Assembly (NCBI GenBank): GCA_030670605.1
Contig: DAOVBK010000016.1
Location: forward strand, 1-12,933
Source: Candidatus Stahliibacteriota bacterium
GTDB taxonomy: Bacteria > Hydrothermota > Tepidihabitantia > SM23-42
Reading direction: 5' to 3'
Length of the DNA: 12,933 bases
A program made the translations under genes and the position numbers. This document shows, in pieces, positions 6,499-12,933 of this stretch. Within the stretch, counting starts at the first letter, position 1. The number at the start of each line of letters is the position of its first letter. Under the pieces are notes generated by a model. The model did not search any database, was not told where the DNA came from, and saw nothing but the letters and a program-made list of their open reading frames with translations.

Positions 6499-6508
6499 AT
6501 ATATAGCC
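6490..6508. promoter_or_regulatory. Inverted repeat overlapping the -10 element and abutting the ATG, candidate operator
   Basis: GGCTA (6490-6494) and TAGCC (6504-6508) flank nine A/T bases. The repeat covers the putative -10 element and transcription start and ends directly before the start codon. Position suits a repressor site. A short mRNA hairpin is possible only if transcription starts further upstream. Confidence 0.35.
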
Positions 6509-8683
6509 ATGAGTAGACTTCTCATCGTCTCAAACAGACTACCAGTAACGGTTGTCAAAAGGCGAGGCAGACTGCAATACCAGTCAAGTGTTGGAGGTCT
6601 TGCGTCAGGACTCGATTCTTTTCATCAACGATACAACAGCCTATGGGTAGGCTGGCCTGGTGCTGTTGCAGGAAAAATACAGCGCGACAAAAAACGAATA
6701 AAGCGCAGGCTTGCTACGCAGAATTGCTATCCGGTCTTTCTCGCACAGCGTGAAGTTGACAACTACTATTATGGCTATAGTAATAAGACACTGTGGCCGT
6801 TGTTTCATTACTTCACACAGCGTGCTATATACGACAGGAAGTATTGGAAATCATACAAACATGTTAATGAACTTTTCCGAAATGAACTCTGTAAGGTTAT
6901 TGAGGCAGGCGATATTGTATGGATCCACGACTATCAGCTGATGCTACTTCCAAAAATGCTGCGTGAGAAAGTTCCTGATGCTACAATAGGTTTTTTCCTG
7001 CATATTCCATTTCCATCTTCTGAGGTTTTTCGACTGCTGCCGAGCCGCAGCGAAATCATCGAAGGTATTCTCGGAGCTGATCTCATCGGATTTCATACGC
7101 ACGATTATGTGCATCACTTCTCGGAAACAGTTCGCCGCCTCCTCGGTTATGAGTATTCGCTCGGTCAGATCAGCGCCGGTGCTCGAACAGTGCGTGTCGA
7201 CGCTTTCCCGCTGGGCATTGACTACGAAAAATACAGCACTGATAGTCCATCAATTAAGAAAGAAACCCACCGGCTGCGGGAAAAACTTTTGGGAAGAAAG
7301 GCTATTCTTTCTATTGACCGGCTGGACTACACAAAAGGTATACCTGAACGTTTAGAAGCCTTTGATCTATTCCTTGAAAAATATCCTCAATACAGGAACA
7401 AAGTGACCCTCATCCTCGTCGCTGTTCCTTCACGCACCGGCGTCAAAGATTATATGCTTCTCAAACAACGGGTTGACGAACTCATCAGCGGTATCAACGG
7501 CAAATATGGCGATATTGGCTGGGTACCGATATGGTATTTGTATCGCTTTCTCAACCTACAGAAACTCGTACCACTGTATAAGATAGCGGATGTCGGCCTG
7601 ACAACACCGCTCCGTGACGGGATGAATCTCATTGCAAAAGAATTCGTTGCAAGCAAAGAAGACAGACAAGGTGTTCTCATCTTGAGCGAGATGGCAGGTG
7701 CTGCGCAAGAAATGGGTGAAGCGATTCTCGTTAATCCCAATAACAAAGAGGAGATTGCCGATGCGATTGAGCAGGCGCTGACTATGCCCGTACAAGAACA
7801 GGTGCGGCGCAATGAAATCATGCAGAGACGATTGATACGATACAATGTCGAACGGTGGGCACATGATTTTATGGATCGCCTACATGATGTCAAGCAACTG
7901 CAGAAGCGCGTGCGTGTCCAAACACTCTCCCCGCACGTGAGAAAACAGATGCACAATACATACCAGAGAAGCAAACGCAGATTACTCTTGCTGGATTATG
8001 ATGGCACACTCGTATCGTTCACTGAAAACCCGCTCGATGCAAAACCAGATCAAGACATACGGAGTCTTCTCAAAAAGCTGTGTACAGAACCAAAGAACGA
8101 TGTTGTTATTGTCAGTGGACGTAAGAGAGGCACATTGGAACAGTGGTTTGGCATGCTCGATCTGAGCCTCATTGCTGAACACGGCGTATGGACGAAGGCA
8201 AAGAAGGGCAAATGGAAAATGCTCGAAGCGTTGAGTAATGAGTGGAAACCACAAATAAAACCAATACTTGAAGTGTATGCTGATAGAACACCAGGTTCCT
8301 TCATCGAAGAAAAAGAATTCTCATTAGTATGGCATTATCGGAAAGCAGACCCGAAACTCGCATCGATGAGAGCGGGCGAGCTCAAGTCTGCTCTCCGTAA
8401 TCTGACGAGCAACCTCAACCTCGGTCTTCTCGAGGGAAGCAAGGTCATTGAGATCAAAAATACCGGCATAAACAAAGGAAGGGCTGCACAGAAATGGCTT
8501 ATCAAGAAGGACACAGATTTCATTCTGGCAATCGGTGATGACTGGACTGATGAGGATATCTTCGCGGTGTTACCCGCATCAGCATATTCAATAAAGGTCG
8601 GCTATGGCATGACCAAGGCAACATATTGCATTGAGAGCCCCTCAGACGTGAGGATACTGCTCACAACCCTGGTGAAAGTGTAA
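6509..8683 (+). CDS. Bifunctional trehalose-6-phosphate synthase/phosphatase (OtsA-OtsB fusion)
   Basis: 724 residues. The N-terminal GT20 domain (about 1-465) makes trehalose 6-phosphate from a nucleotide-glucose and glucose 6-phosphate. It shows MSRLLIVSNRLP, SVGGLASGL, WVGWPG, H140-DYQL, GFFLHIPFPSSEVF, R271-LDYTK276, D370-GMNL and LSEMAGA; R271, K276 and D370 stand nine residues after the E. coli OtsA equivalents. The C-terminal HAD phosphatase (about 488-724) has the nucleophile in D496-YDGT, VIVSGR, EHGVW, EGSKVIEIKNTGINKG and G676-DDWTDE, and removes the phosphate. Both halves look intact. The frame is open from 6287, but the domain starts at the Met at 6509 and the upstream part overlaps the FmdB gene; an ATG at 6488 would add seven residues. 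No Shine-Dalgarno site precedes it. The product is the stress solute trehalose. Confidence 0.95.
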   Translation: MSRLLIVSNRLPVTVVKRRGRLQYQSSVGGLASGLDSFHQRYNSLWVGWPGAVAGKIQRDKKRIKRRLATQNCYPVFLAQREVDNYYYGYSNKTLWPLFHYFTQRAIYDRKYWKSYKHVNELFRNELCKVIEAGDIVWIHDYQLMLLPKMLREKVPDATIGFFLHIPFPSSEVFRLLPSRSEIIEGILGADLIGFHTHDYVHHFSETVRRLLGYEYSLGQISAGARTVRVDAFPLGIDYEKYSTDSPSIKKETHRLREKLLGRKAILSIDRLDYTKGIPERLEAFDLFLEKYPQYRNKVTLILVAVPSRTGVKDYMLLKQRVDELISGINGKYGDIGWVPIWYLYRFLNLQKLVPLYKIADVGLTTPLRDGMNLIAKEFVASKEDRQGVLILSEMAGAAQEMGEAILVNPNNKEEIADAIEQALTMPVQEQVRRNEIMQRRLIRYNVERWAHDFMDRLHDVKQLQKRVRVQTLSPHVRKQMHNTYQRSKRRLLLLDYDGTLVSFTENPLDAKPDQDIRSLLKKLCTEPKNDVVIVSGRKRGTLEQWFGMLDLSLIAEHGVWTKAKKGKWKMLEALSNEWKPQIKPILEVYADRTPGSFIEEKEFSLVWHYRKADPKLASMRAGELKSALRNLTSNLNLGLLEGSKVIEIKNTGINKGRAAQKWLIKKDTDFILAIGDDWTDEDIFAVLPASAYSIKVGYGMTKATYCIESPSDVRILLTTLVKV

Positions 8684-8743
8684 CAGGATGATACTATTTG
8701 CTATTTTACACATGCCAGGAGCAGATAGAATAAAGGAGTGTTC

Positions 8744-9958
8744 ATGGCACATAAGGTAGAAGAATACACTCAGTTTGTATCAGACACAGAAATGTGCGAA
8801 CTGTACAAAGCAGCGCGGCGCCTCTACGGCACGCGAGTTGTCCACACAAATTCATCGTACTATGGTGGTGGTGTTGCCGAAATACTCAGTGCGCTCGTTC
8901 CTCTCATGAATGATATCGGAATAATGACTGGCTGGCGCTTGCTGCGTGGTTCACCTGATTTTTTCGATATTACAAAGAAATTCCACAATGCACTACAAGG
9001 TGACTCTGTTAATCTCACGGAGATGAAGAAGAAGATCTATGTCCAAACAAATGTCGATTTTGCGACGTACAATCACATCAATCATGATTGCGTCATTGTA
9101 CATGACCCCCAACCCCTCCCCTCAATCAAGTTCTACAGGAAAACACAGCCGTGGATCTGGCGAGTGCATATAGACCTATCAAAACCCGATGAAACACTGT
9201 GGGATTTCTTGAAACACTATGTCCTCAAATATGACGTGCTCATTGTTTCATCAGAAAAGTATATACGACGCGATCTCCCCCTTGAACAGCGGGTCATCCA
9301 CCCTGCAATCGATCCACTCGATCCAAAGAACATCTTTCTCGATGAAAAAACGATAGACAAATACCTAAAGAAATTCAGAATACCGACAGACAAACCACTG
9401 ATCTGTCAAATTTCGCGTTTTGACAAATGGAAGGACCCTGAAGGTGTTGTGAAAGTTTTTAAAATCATTAAAGAAAAGATTGACTGCCGGCTCGTCTTGT
9501 GTGGAAGCATGGCAACTGATGATCCTGAGAGCTATCAGACGTTTGAACGCCTGAGGAAAAACACAAATCACCTCACAAAGAATGGTGACATCATACTCAT
9601 TACATCTGAAAATAACATACTCGTTAACGCACTACAAAGAACGGCCGCTGTTATCATACAGAAATCCCTGCGGGAAGGTTTTGGACTGACCGTCACCGAG
9701 GCGCTCTGGAAGGAAAAACCTGTTGTGGCTTCGAAAGTCGGCGGCATCCAACTCCAAATTAAAGATGGCGAAAACGGCTTCTTGGTAGCACCGGACGATA
9801 CCCATGCTTTTGCTGACAAGATAATCGAAATCCTAAAGACACCCAAGCTTGGTGTAATGCTCGGCAAAAAGGGAAAACAGGACGTGAAAAAGAAGTTTCT
9901 CATTACCCGGTTGCTTCGGGACTATATCGACCTCATTCACGAACTCGTGCACGCGTGA
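8744..9958 (+). CDS. treT: Trehalose synthase TreT-type GT4 glycosyltransferase
   Basis: 404 residues. It resembles trehalose glycosyltransferring synthase, which joins NDP-glucose and glucose reversibly to give trehalose, and the related trehalose phosphorylase clade of GT4. Seen: N-terminal HTNSSYYGGGVAEIL (the GGGVAE loop contacting the acceptor), GWRLLRGSPDFFDITKKFHNALQG, HDPQPLP, WRVHIDLS, AIDPLDPKN, the GT-B C-terminal core ISRFDKWKDPEGV, and the E-x7-E motif R310-EGFGLTVTE319, followed by VVASKVGGI. AAAGGAG lies six bases from ATG 8744; a GTG at 8738 in the same frame overlaps that site and is less likely. It is 60 bases after the OtsA-OtsB fusion, so both are probably co-transcribed. 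Phosphorylase activity instead of synthase cannot be ruled out. Confidence 0.9.
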   Translation: MAHKVEEYTQFVSDTEMCELYKAARRLYGTRVVHTNSSYYGGGVAEILSALVPLMNDIGIMTGWRLLRGSPDFFDITKKFHNALQGDSVNLTEMKKKIYVQTNVDFATYNHINHDCVIVHDPQPLPSIKFYRKTQPWIWRVHIDLSKPDETLWDFLKHYVLKYDVLIVSSEKYIRRDLPLEQRVIHPAIDPLDPKNIFLDEKTIDKYLKKFRIPTDKPLICQISRFDKWKDPEGVVKVFKIIKEKIDCRLVLCGSMATDDPESYQTFERLRKNTNHLTKNGDIILITSENNILVNALQRTAAVIIQKSLREGFGLTVTEALWKEKPVVASKVGGIQLQIKDGENGFLVAPDDTHAFADKIIEILKTPKLGVMLGKKGKQDVKKKFLITRLLRDYIDLIHELVHA

Positions 9959-9963
9959 CGTAT

Positions 9964-10422
9964 ATGTCTGATATCGAGAACATAGCTGACGAATTGCAGA
10001 AACAGATCATGGCTGAGGTGAAACTGAAGTACTCGCAGAAGGTAATTGACAGCTGGCAACACCCACAGAATTGGGGCATCATGCATCACGCAGACGGATA
10101 TGCTAAGGTAGCCGGTCCGTGCGGTGACACCATGGAGATTTCTATTACGGTCAAGAATGCGACTATCAAGAAATGTACGTATGATACAGATGGATGCGGC
10201 CCTTCAATCGCCTGCGGAAGTATCATTACCGAGATGGCAACAGGGAAAACAATAGAACAAGCAAAAAAGATCAACCAAGAACGAGTGCTTGCATTCTGCG
10301 GCGGATTACCGGATGAGAGCAAGCACTGCGCGCTGCTCGCAGCAAACACGCTCCAGTGCGCAATCCGTGATTACAAAAACAACAAACGTGCACCTTGGAA
10401 ACAATATTATAGAAGTCCCTAG
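9964..10422 (+). CDS. IscU/NifU-like Fe-S cluster assembly scaffold
   Basis: 152 residues. It builds Fe-S clusters for transfer to apoproteins. The three scaffold cysteines are in recognisable motifs: GPC53-GD55, DGC78-GPSIACGS and ESKHC122-ALLAANTL. There are four further Cys (71, 84, 112, 132), more than in classical IscU and similar to the short scaffold proteins of anaerobes and archaea. The N-terminus has YSQKVIDSWQHPQNWGIM, equivalent to the Y-x-x-x-V-x-D-H-x-x-x-P-R-N-x-G region of IscU. The start is ATG 9964, five bases after the treT stop; a GTG at 9955 overlapping that stop is also in frame. No ribosome site is visible, so coupling to treT is likely. No cysteine desulfurase gene is in the window. 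The Mrp carrier at 5274 is the logical downstream partner. Confidence 0.9.
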   Translation: MSDIENIADELQKQIMAEVKLKYSQKVIDSWQHPQNWGIMHHADGYAKVAGPCGDTMEISITVKNATIKKCTYDTDGCGPSIACGSIITEMATGKTIEQAKKINQERVLAFCGGLPDESKHCALLAANTLQCAIRDYKNNKRAPWKQYYRSP

Positions 10423-10445
10423 TACATGGCATATGCCTTCCACAC

Positions 10446-11189
10446 ATGAACAGCATGACCGCTAAACGTCAGATCACTCTAACCATTGTCTATAACAACG
10501 TCGCATATGACACAAATCTGACAACGCAATGGGGCATGTCATGCTTCATACAGGGAACAGAAAAAAGTGTACTCTTTGATACGGGTAGCGACGGGCCTAT
10601 TTTACTCAAAAACATGGAACTACGGGGCATTAAACCACAGAACATCGACATCGTTTTTTTGTCACACATACACTGGGACCATACTGGTGGCCTCAATGAT
10701 TTACTAAAGGAGCACAACGATGTAGAAATCTTTCTCCCATTATCATCGCCAGACGAACTCACAAGCAGTATCGCAGAACAAGGAGCCCGATTCACCTGTA
10801 TCACTAAGTCTATGGAAATATGCAGAAATGTTCACTCAACAGGCGAAATGGAAGGAATGGGTATCAAAGAACACGCTCTCATCATTGATACCAAAGACGG
10901 CCTCATCGTTATTACTGGCTGTGCACACCCTGGGGTTGTTGCTATTGCAGCAAAGGCGAGAGAATTATTCGGCAAAGAAATCATCCTGCTCTTCGGTGGT
11001 TTTCACCTCACTGGAATGAGTGATCAGGAAATCCGACACATCATTATGGAACTGCAGGAAATCGGTGTAAAAATGGTCGGGCCGAGTCACTGCACGGGCG
11101 AGCGTGCTGCAGAACTTTTCAAAGTAGCATGGAAGGACAACTTCACCAACCTGAGCTTAGGCGCACGCTTTGAACTGGAAATAACGTGA
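10446..11189 (+). CDS. MBL-fold metallohydrolase of the COG1237 (dihydropterin-RFA-P synthase-like) type
   Basis: 247 residues. It has the binuclear metal motif H74-x-H76-x-D78-H79 (SHIHWDHTGG), then TGCAH161PGV, GGFH187LTG and SH215CTGE, a set that fits the COG1237 metallo-beta-lactamase group. That group is often annotated as 7,8-dihydropterin-6-methyl-4-(ribofuranosyl)aminobenzene-5'-phosphate synthase, after a methanopterin-pathway protein of methanogens. The true activity of most bacterial members is unknown and no other methanopterin gene is visible here, so the specific name should not be trusted. A second Met at 10455 (MTAKRQ) is an equally good start. There is no ribosome site. A 10-bp palindrome, GGCATATGCC, lies 8 bases upstream of the first ATG (10428-10437). 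Confidence 0.85.
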   Translation: MNSMTAKRQITLTIVYNNVAYDTNLTTQWGMSCFIQGTEKSVLFDTGSDGPILLKNMELRGIKPQNIDIVFLSHIHWDHTGGLNDLLKEHNDVEIFLPLSSPDELTSSIAEQGARFTCITKSMEICRNVHSTGEMEGMGIKEHALIIDTKDGLIVITGCAHPGVVAIAAKARELFGKEIILLFGGFHLTGMSDQEIRHIIMELQEIGVKMVGPSHCTGERAAELFKVAWKDNFTNLSLGARFELEIT

Positions 11190-11213
11190 GATCGACAACG
11201 CAACCAGTATCAT
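11186..11213 (+). promoter_or_regulatory. Possible promoter of the phosphoesterase gene
   Basis: GTGAGA (11186-11191, 4 of 6) and TATCAT (11208-11213, 5 of 6) are 16 bases apart. The predicted start near 11220 would leave about ten leader bases before the ATG at 11230. Matches of this quality arise by chance, so confidence is low. Confidence 0.25.
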
Positions 11214-11229
11214 TCTTTGAACAAACACC

Positions 11230-11868
11230 ATGAGAATCTGTGCGACAACTGATATCCATGGTCGTACGCACATCAATCCAGAGCTCAGCAAAATACTGAA
11301 AAAAGTTGACCTGACCATTATTGCCGGTGACATCACCCATTTCGGCAATGATGAAGATGCAAAAAGGGTGCTCAATACGTTCAAGAACCTGAATAGCACT
11401 ATTCTTGCTGTTCATGGCAACTGCGATCAGGAATCGGTCAATCAGCTCCTCGTCGCTCAAGGTATTAACCTTCATGGTGAGTCACGAGTCGTTGGAGACA
11501 CAAGCTTCTACGGACTCGGAGGAAGTAATCCATCTCCATTCAACACGTTCCAGGAGTCGAGTGACGACCAGATTGAAAACGTGCTGCAAAGGTTCCAGAA
11601 ACACGATACGCGTTTCCACATCCTCGTAAGCCACCCGCCTCCCGTAAATACGAAGGTCGATAAGGTGTTTTTAGGTAAACATGTGGGGAGTACCGCTGTT
11701 AGAACGTTCATTGAGGCGTTTCAGCCTGACCTCGTCGTTTGCGGGCATATTCATGAGGCACGAGGTATGGACACCATCGGCAAAACCATTATCATCAATC
11801 CCGGTACATTCCCCCAGCATTATGCCCTGATCACGATTGATGAAACGCTGCACTATGAACTCTTCTGA
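11230..11868 (+). CDS. Calcineurin-like metallophosphoesterase (COG2129/YfcE-Icc type)
   Basis: 212 residues. The five conserved blocks of the di-metal phosphoesterase fold are visible: D8-x-H10-G, G-D34-IT, G-N64-C-D66, SH135PPP and G-H173-x-H175-E. The core is about the size of small cytoplasmic enzymes such as YfcE, and no signal peptide or membrane helix is present. Family members hydrolyse phosphomono- or diesters with Mn or Fe; the substrate is unknown here. The long loop between blocks 3 and 4 (about 66-130, YGLGGSNPSPFNTFQES) fits the COG2129 subgroup, where GLGGSNPTPFNTP is common. The start at 11230 begins directly at the first strand (MRICATTDIHG). No ribosome site is visible. Confidence 0.88.
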   Translation: MRICATTDIHGRTHINPELSKILKKVDLTIIAGDITHFGNDEDAKRVLNTFKNLNSTILAVHGNCDQESVNQLLVAQGINLHGESRVVGDTSFYGLGGSNPSPFNTFQESSDDQIENVLQRFQKHDTRFHILVSHPPPVNTKVDKVFLGKHVGSTAVRTFIEAFQPDLVVCGHIHEARGMDTIGKTIIINPGTFPQHYALITIDETLHYELF

Positions 11869-11878
11869 AGGTAAGAGT
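11859..11878 (+). terminator. Weak stem-loop over the phosphoesterase stop codon
   Basis: ACTCTT (11859-11864) and AAGAGT (11873-11878) pair perfectly around an 8-base loop containing the TGA. The following bases are not a U-run. It may help end the long + strand transcript. Confidence 0.25.
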
Positions 11879-11927
11879 CACACGTTTCACCCTTGTTCTA
11901 CATAAGCAACCACATCGAAAACACATC

Positions 11928-11941
11928 ATTTGTTAACAAAT
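11928..11941. repeat. Perfect 14-bp palindrome
   Basis: ATTTGTTAACAAAT is its own reverse complement. Its TTGTT and AACAA arms are those of the palindrome at 1891-1904 in swapped order. It has no obvious promoter context, being in a convergent region. Confidence 0.4.
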
Positions 11942-11957
11942 AGACCTGCCGGGCAAT

Positions 11958-11993
11958 ACACATTCTGCCCCCTGTCATCGCGAGCGAATGTGT
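11958..11993. repeat. 8-bp inverted repeat around a TGTCATCGCGAGCGAA-like element
   Basis: ACACATTC (11958-11965) and GAATGTGT (11986-11993) flank 20 bases. The right part, TGTCATCGCGAGCGAATG, recalls dispersed 'TGTCATTGCGAGCGAA' intergenic elements that I remember from several bacterial genomes. This copy would be degenerate. It needs a genome-wide count. Confidence 0.4.
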
Positions 11994-12063
11994 CTCGCCT
12001 GTATCGAGTATATTGAGATGAACAAAGAGAGAGGACCCCAACCTCACGAATCTCCAATTCCCA

Positions 12064-12101
12064 TCTCCCCTCCCTTGACGGGAGGGGATTAAGGGGAGGG
12101 T
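12064..12101. repeat. GC-rich hairpin repeat (CCCCTCCC/GGGAGGGG)
   Basis: CCCCTCCC (12067-12074) and GGGAGGGG (12080-12087) form a perfect 8-bp stem with loop TTGAC, followed by ATTAAGGGGAGGGTG, which could pair alternatively with the left arm. The pattern resembles short interspersed hairpin elements seen in intergenic regions of various bacteria (from memory, not searched). In a convergent region it might also act as a bidirectional terminator. Confidence 0.55.
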
Positions 12102-12274
12102 GACTCCGTGTCTCCCATGCTCCCCTTCTCCGTTTCTCACGTGTGGACGAGGATTGTGGTTTCGTTCATTCGTCAATCATAAAATTGTCGAATGCATTGC
12201 TACATAGGACTGCTGCCTCAAGTACTCCTTATCTGCGCTGAATTGTTTTTCGCTTTTTCACACGCAAATATCAG

Positions 12275-12933
12275 CTACTTTTGCCACTTCCTGAGGACTT
12301 TATCTACCTTATCCTGAACCAAGTTTCGCGCAATAGAACGTTCATACCTTCTCATGAGAAGCTCGTCATAGCCAGTATACGCATGCCGAATATATGCTCT
12401 AACTGCAAGCAGGATTGTTTCTGAATCAAATTGTTTTGCCATTGCAGTACGTCCAATTCGACCGCTGTACTTTTCGCAGGCATGCTCTGCAATCCTAGAT
12501 GCATCTTTTTCTGGACAATGAGGCAAGAGCTGTCGGACATGCGAAGCGAATTCTTCAACGTATGTAGTATCGAGTTCAGCTCGTCTCAGCGCCTCACGCT
12601 TTCTGCGCTCTTCGCGCAATTCTACATCAGAAAGGCATTCCTGCATCGCCTGCTCAATCGCCTCACTCTCTGCCAAAATACCCTGCCGTTCATAGCGTTT
12701 ACGAGCTCGACTCCACTGTAACACGATCGCATGTACCTTCGAGTACTTCTTAGCACGAAGTGTCAGAGCCCTATCTCCGCTTCCAAGAAACTCGAGATGG
12801 TCTATATCAGCACATGAAAGACACAGAGGCTTACCCTTTTCCAGATAGAGAAACGAACCGTGCAGTAATCCTATGCCACACTCAGCACACTGTGAATCTC
12901 TGCGAATAATATAAACGAGAAGGTCTTTTGTAT
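12275..12933 (-). CDS. DUF2293-domain protein, N-terminus cut by the window edge
   Basis: The frame is open from the right edge to the TAG at 12275-12277, giving at least 219 residues. The N-terminal part (bases about 12775-12891) contains a Cys-pair module, SQCAECGIGLLHGSFLYLEKG then LCLSCADIDHLEFLGSGDRALT, probably a zinc ribbon. Then come a basic helix (AKKYSKV, LQWSRARKRYERQGIL), an acidic-basic coiled region (SDVELREERRKREALRRAE), and the DUF2293 core LPHCPEKDASRIAEHACEKYSGRIGRTAMAK ending in YDELLMRRYERSIARNLVQDKVDKVLRKWQ. I recognise this architecture from actinobacterial and other bacterial DUF2293 proteins; function is unknown, and the basic helices and Cys pairs suggest nucleic-acid binding. 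A GTG at 12724 (MLQWS) is internal to the domain, not the start. Confidence 0.82.
   Translation of the reverse strand, partial: TKDLLVYIIRRDSQCAECGIGLLHGSFLYLEKGKPLCLSCADIDHLEFLGSGDRALTLRAKKYSKVHAIVLQWSRARKRYERQGILAESEAIEQAMQECLSDVELREERRKREALRRAELDTTYVEEFASHVRQLLPHCPEKDASRIAEHACEKYSGRIGRTAMAKQFDSETILLAVRAYIRHAYTGYDELLMRRYERSIARNLVQDKVDKVLRKWQK

Larger units (their letters stand above)
11869..12274. other. 406-base convergent intergenic region without a gene
   Basis: It lies between the + strand phosphoesterase and the - strand DUF2293 gene. A 92-residue frame on the - strand (11898-12176) crosses the repeats and has no protein-like character. The region contains a 14-bp palindrome, an 8-bp inverted repeat and a GC-rich hairpin repeat, each listed separately. 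The right part (12110-12274) shows pyrimidine-rich stretches on the + strand and nothing I can identify. Confidence 0.6.

Noticed and set aside
6490..6505. TATA-rich run as an archaeal TATA box
   Set aside because: It is only 4-15 bases before the start codon, too close for an archaeal promoter of this gene; the bacterial -35/-10 reading fits better.
6287..6508. N-terminal extension of 74 residues on the trehalose-phosphate synthase
   Set aside because: It overlaps the FmdB gene and has no similarity to the family; MSRLLIVSNRLP at 6509 is the usual N-terminus.
7450..7974. 174-residue frame on the - strand
   Set aside because: It is antisense to the conserved core of the trehalose-phosphate synthase domain; composition is Ser/Arg/Cys-rich without family features.
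11898..12176. 92-residue - strand frame in the last intergenic region
   Set aside because: It is generated by translation of the hairpin repeat (LPLIPSRQGRG) and has no coding character.
1..12933. CRISPR array, tRNA or rRNA gene, transposase or phage gene
   Set aside because: No regularly spaced repeats, tRNA-like cloverleaf, rRNA segment or mobile-element protein was found on either strand by reading.

Overview
The window is an accessory-looking but compact gene cluster from an anaerobic or microaerophilic prokaryote. Fourteen genes (the first partial) run on the + strand, and one truncated gene on the - strand enters from the right edge. The gene set (ferredoxin-type disulfide reductase, two rubrerythrin-class di-iron proteins, Mrp Fe-S carrier, protein disulfide oxidoreductase) is typical of strict anaerobes in both domains. 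A sigma70-like promoter (TTGACG-N17-TAATAT), strong AAGGAGG ribosome sites and GC-rich hairpin repeats of a kind common in bacterial intergenic DNA favour a bacterium. I cannot name the phylum and an archaeon is not excluded.

Region 1 (1-1277): the C-terminal half of a Cu+-exporting P1B-type ATPase, followed by a 54-residue YHS-domain protein whose ribosome site is built into the ATPase stop codon. Region 2 (1294-6333): a redox and stress block in one direction. In order it holds a ferredoxin-thioredoxin-reductase-type catalytic subunit fused to a rubredoxin domain, a desulforedoxin/rubrerythrin fusion, a VOC (glyoxalase-fold) protein, a peroxiredoxin, a rubredoxin-less rubrerythrin ('erythrin'), a nitroreductase-family flavoprotein, a two-thioredoxin-fold protein disulfide oxidoreductase, an Mrp/ApbC P-loop ATPase and an FmdB-type zinc ribbon. 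Together they look like a ferredoxin-driven thiol and peroxide defence next to metal handling: ferredoxin to FTR-rubredoxin, then to the disulfide oxidoreductase and peroxiredoxin, and possibly to the rubrerythrins.

Region 3 (6334-9958): a promoter-bearing intergenic stretch, then a fused trehalose-6-phosphate synthase/phosphatase (OtsA-OtsB) and a TreT-type GT4 trehalose synthase. Two routes to trehalose are therefore adjacent. Region 4 (9964-11868): an IscU/NifU-like Fe-S scaffold, an MBL-fold hydrolase of the COG1237 type and a calcineurin-like phosphoesterase, none with a visible Shine-Dalgarno site. Region 5 (11869-12274): a 406-base convergent intergenic region with palindromes and a GC-rich hairpin repeat. 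Region 6 (12275-12933, - strand): a DUF2293 protein with an N-terminal Cys-pair domain, cut by the window edge.

The points most worth following are the architecture of the redox block, the near-leaderless promoter of the trehalose genes with an inverted repeat over its -10 element, and the 14-bp palindrome upstream of the first rubrerythrin.
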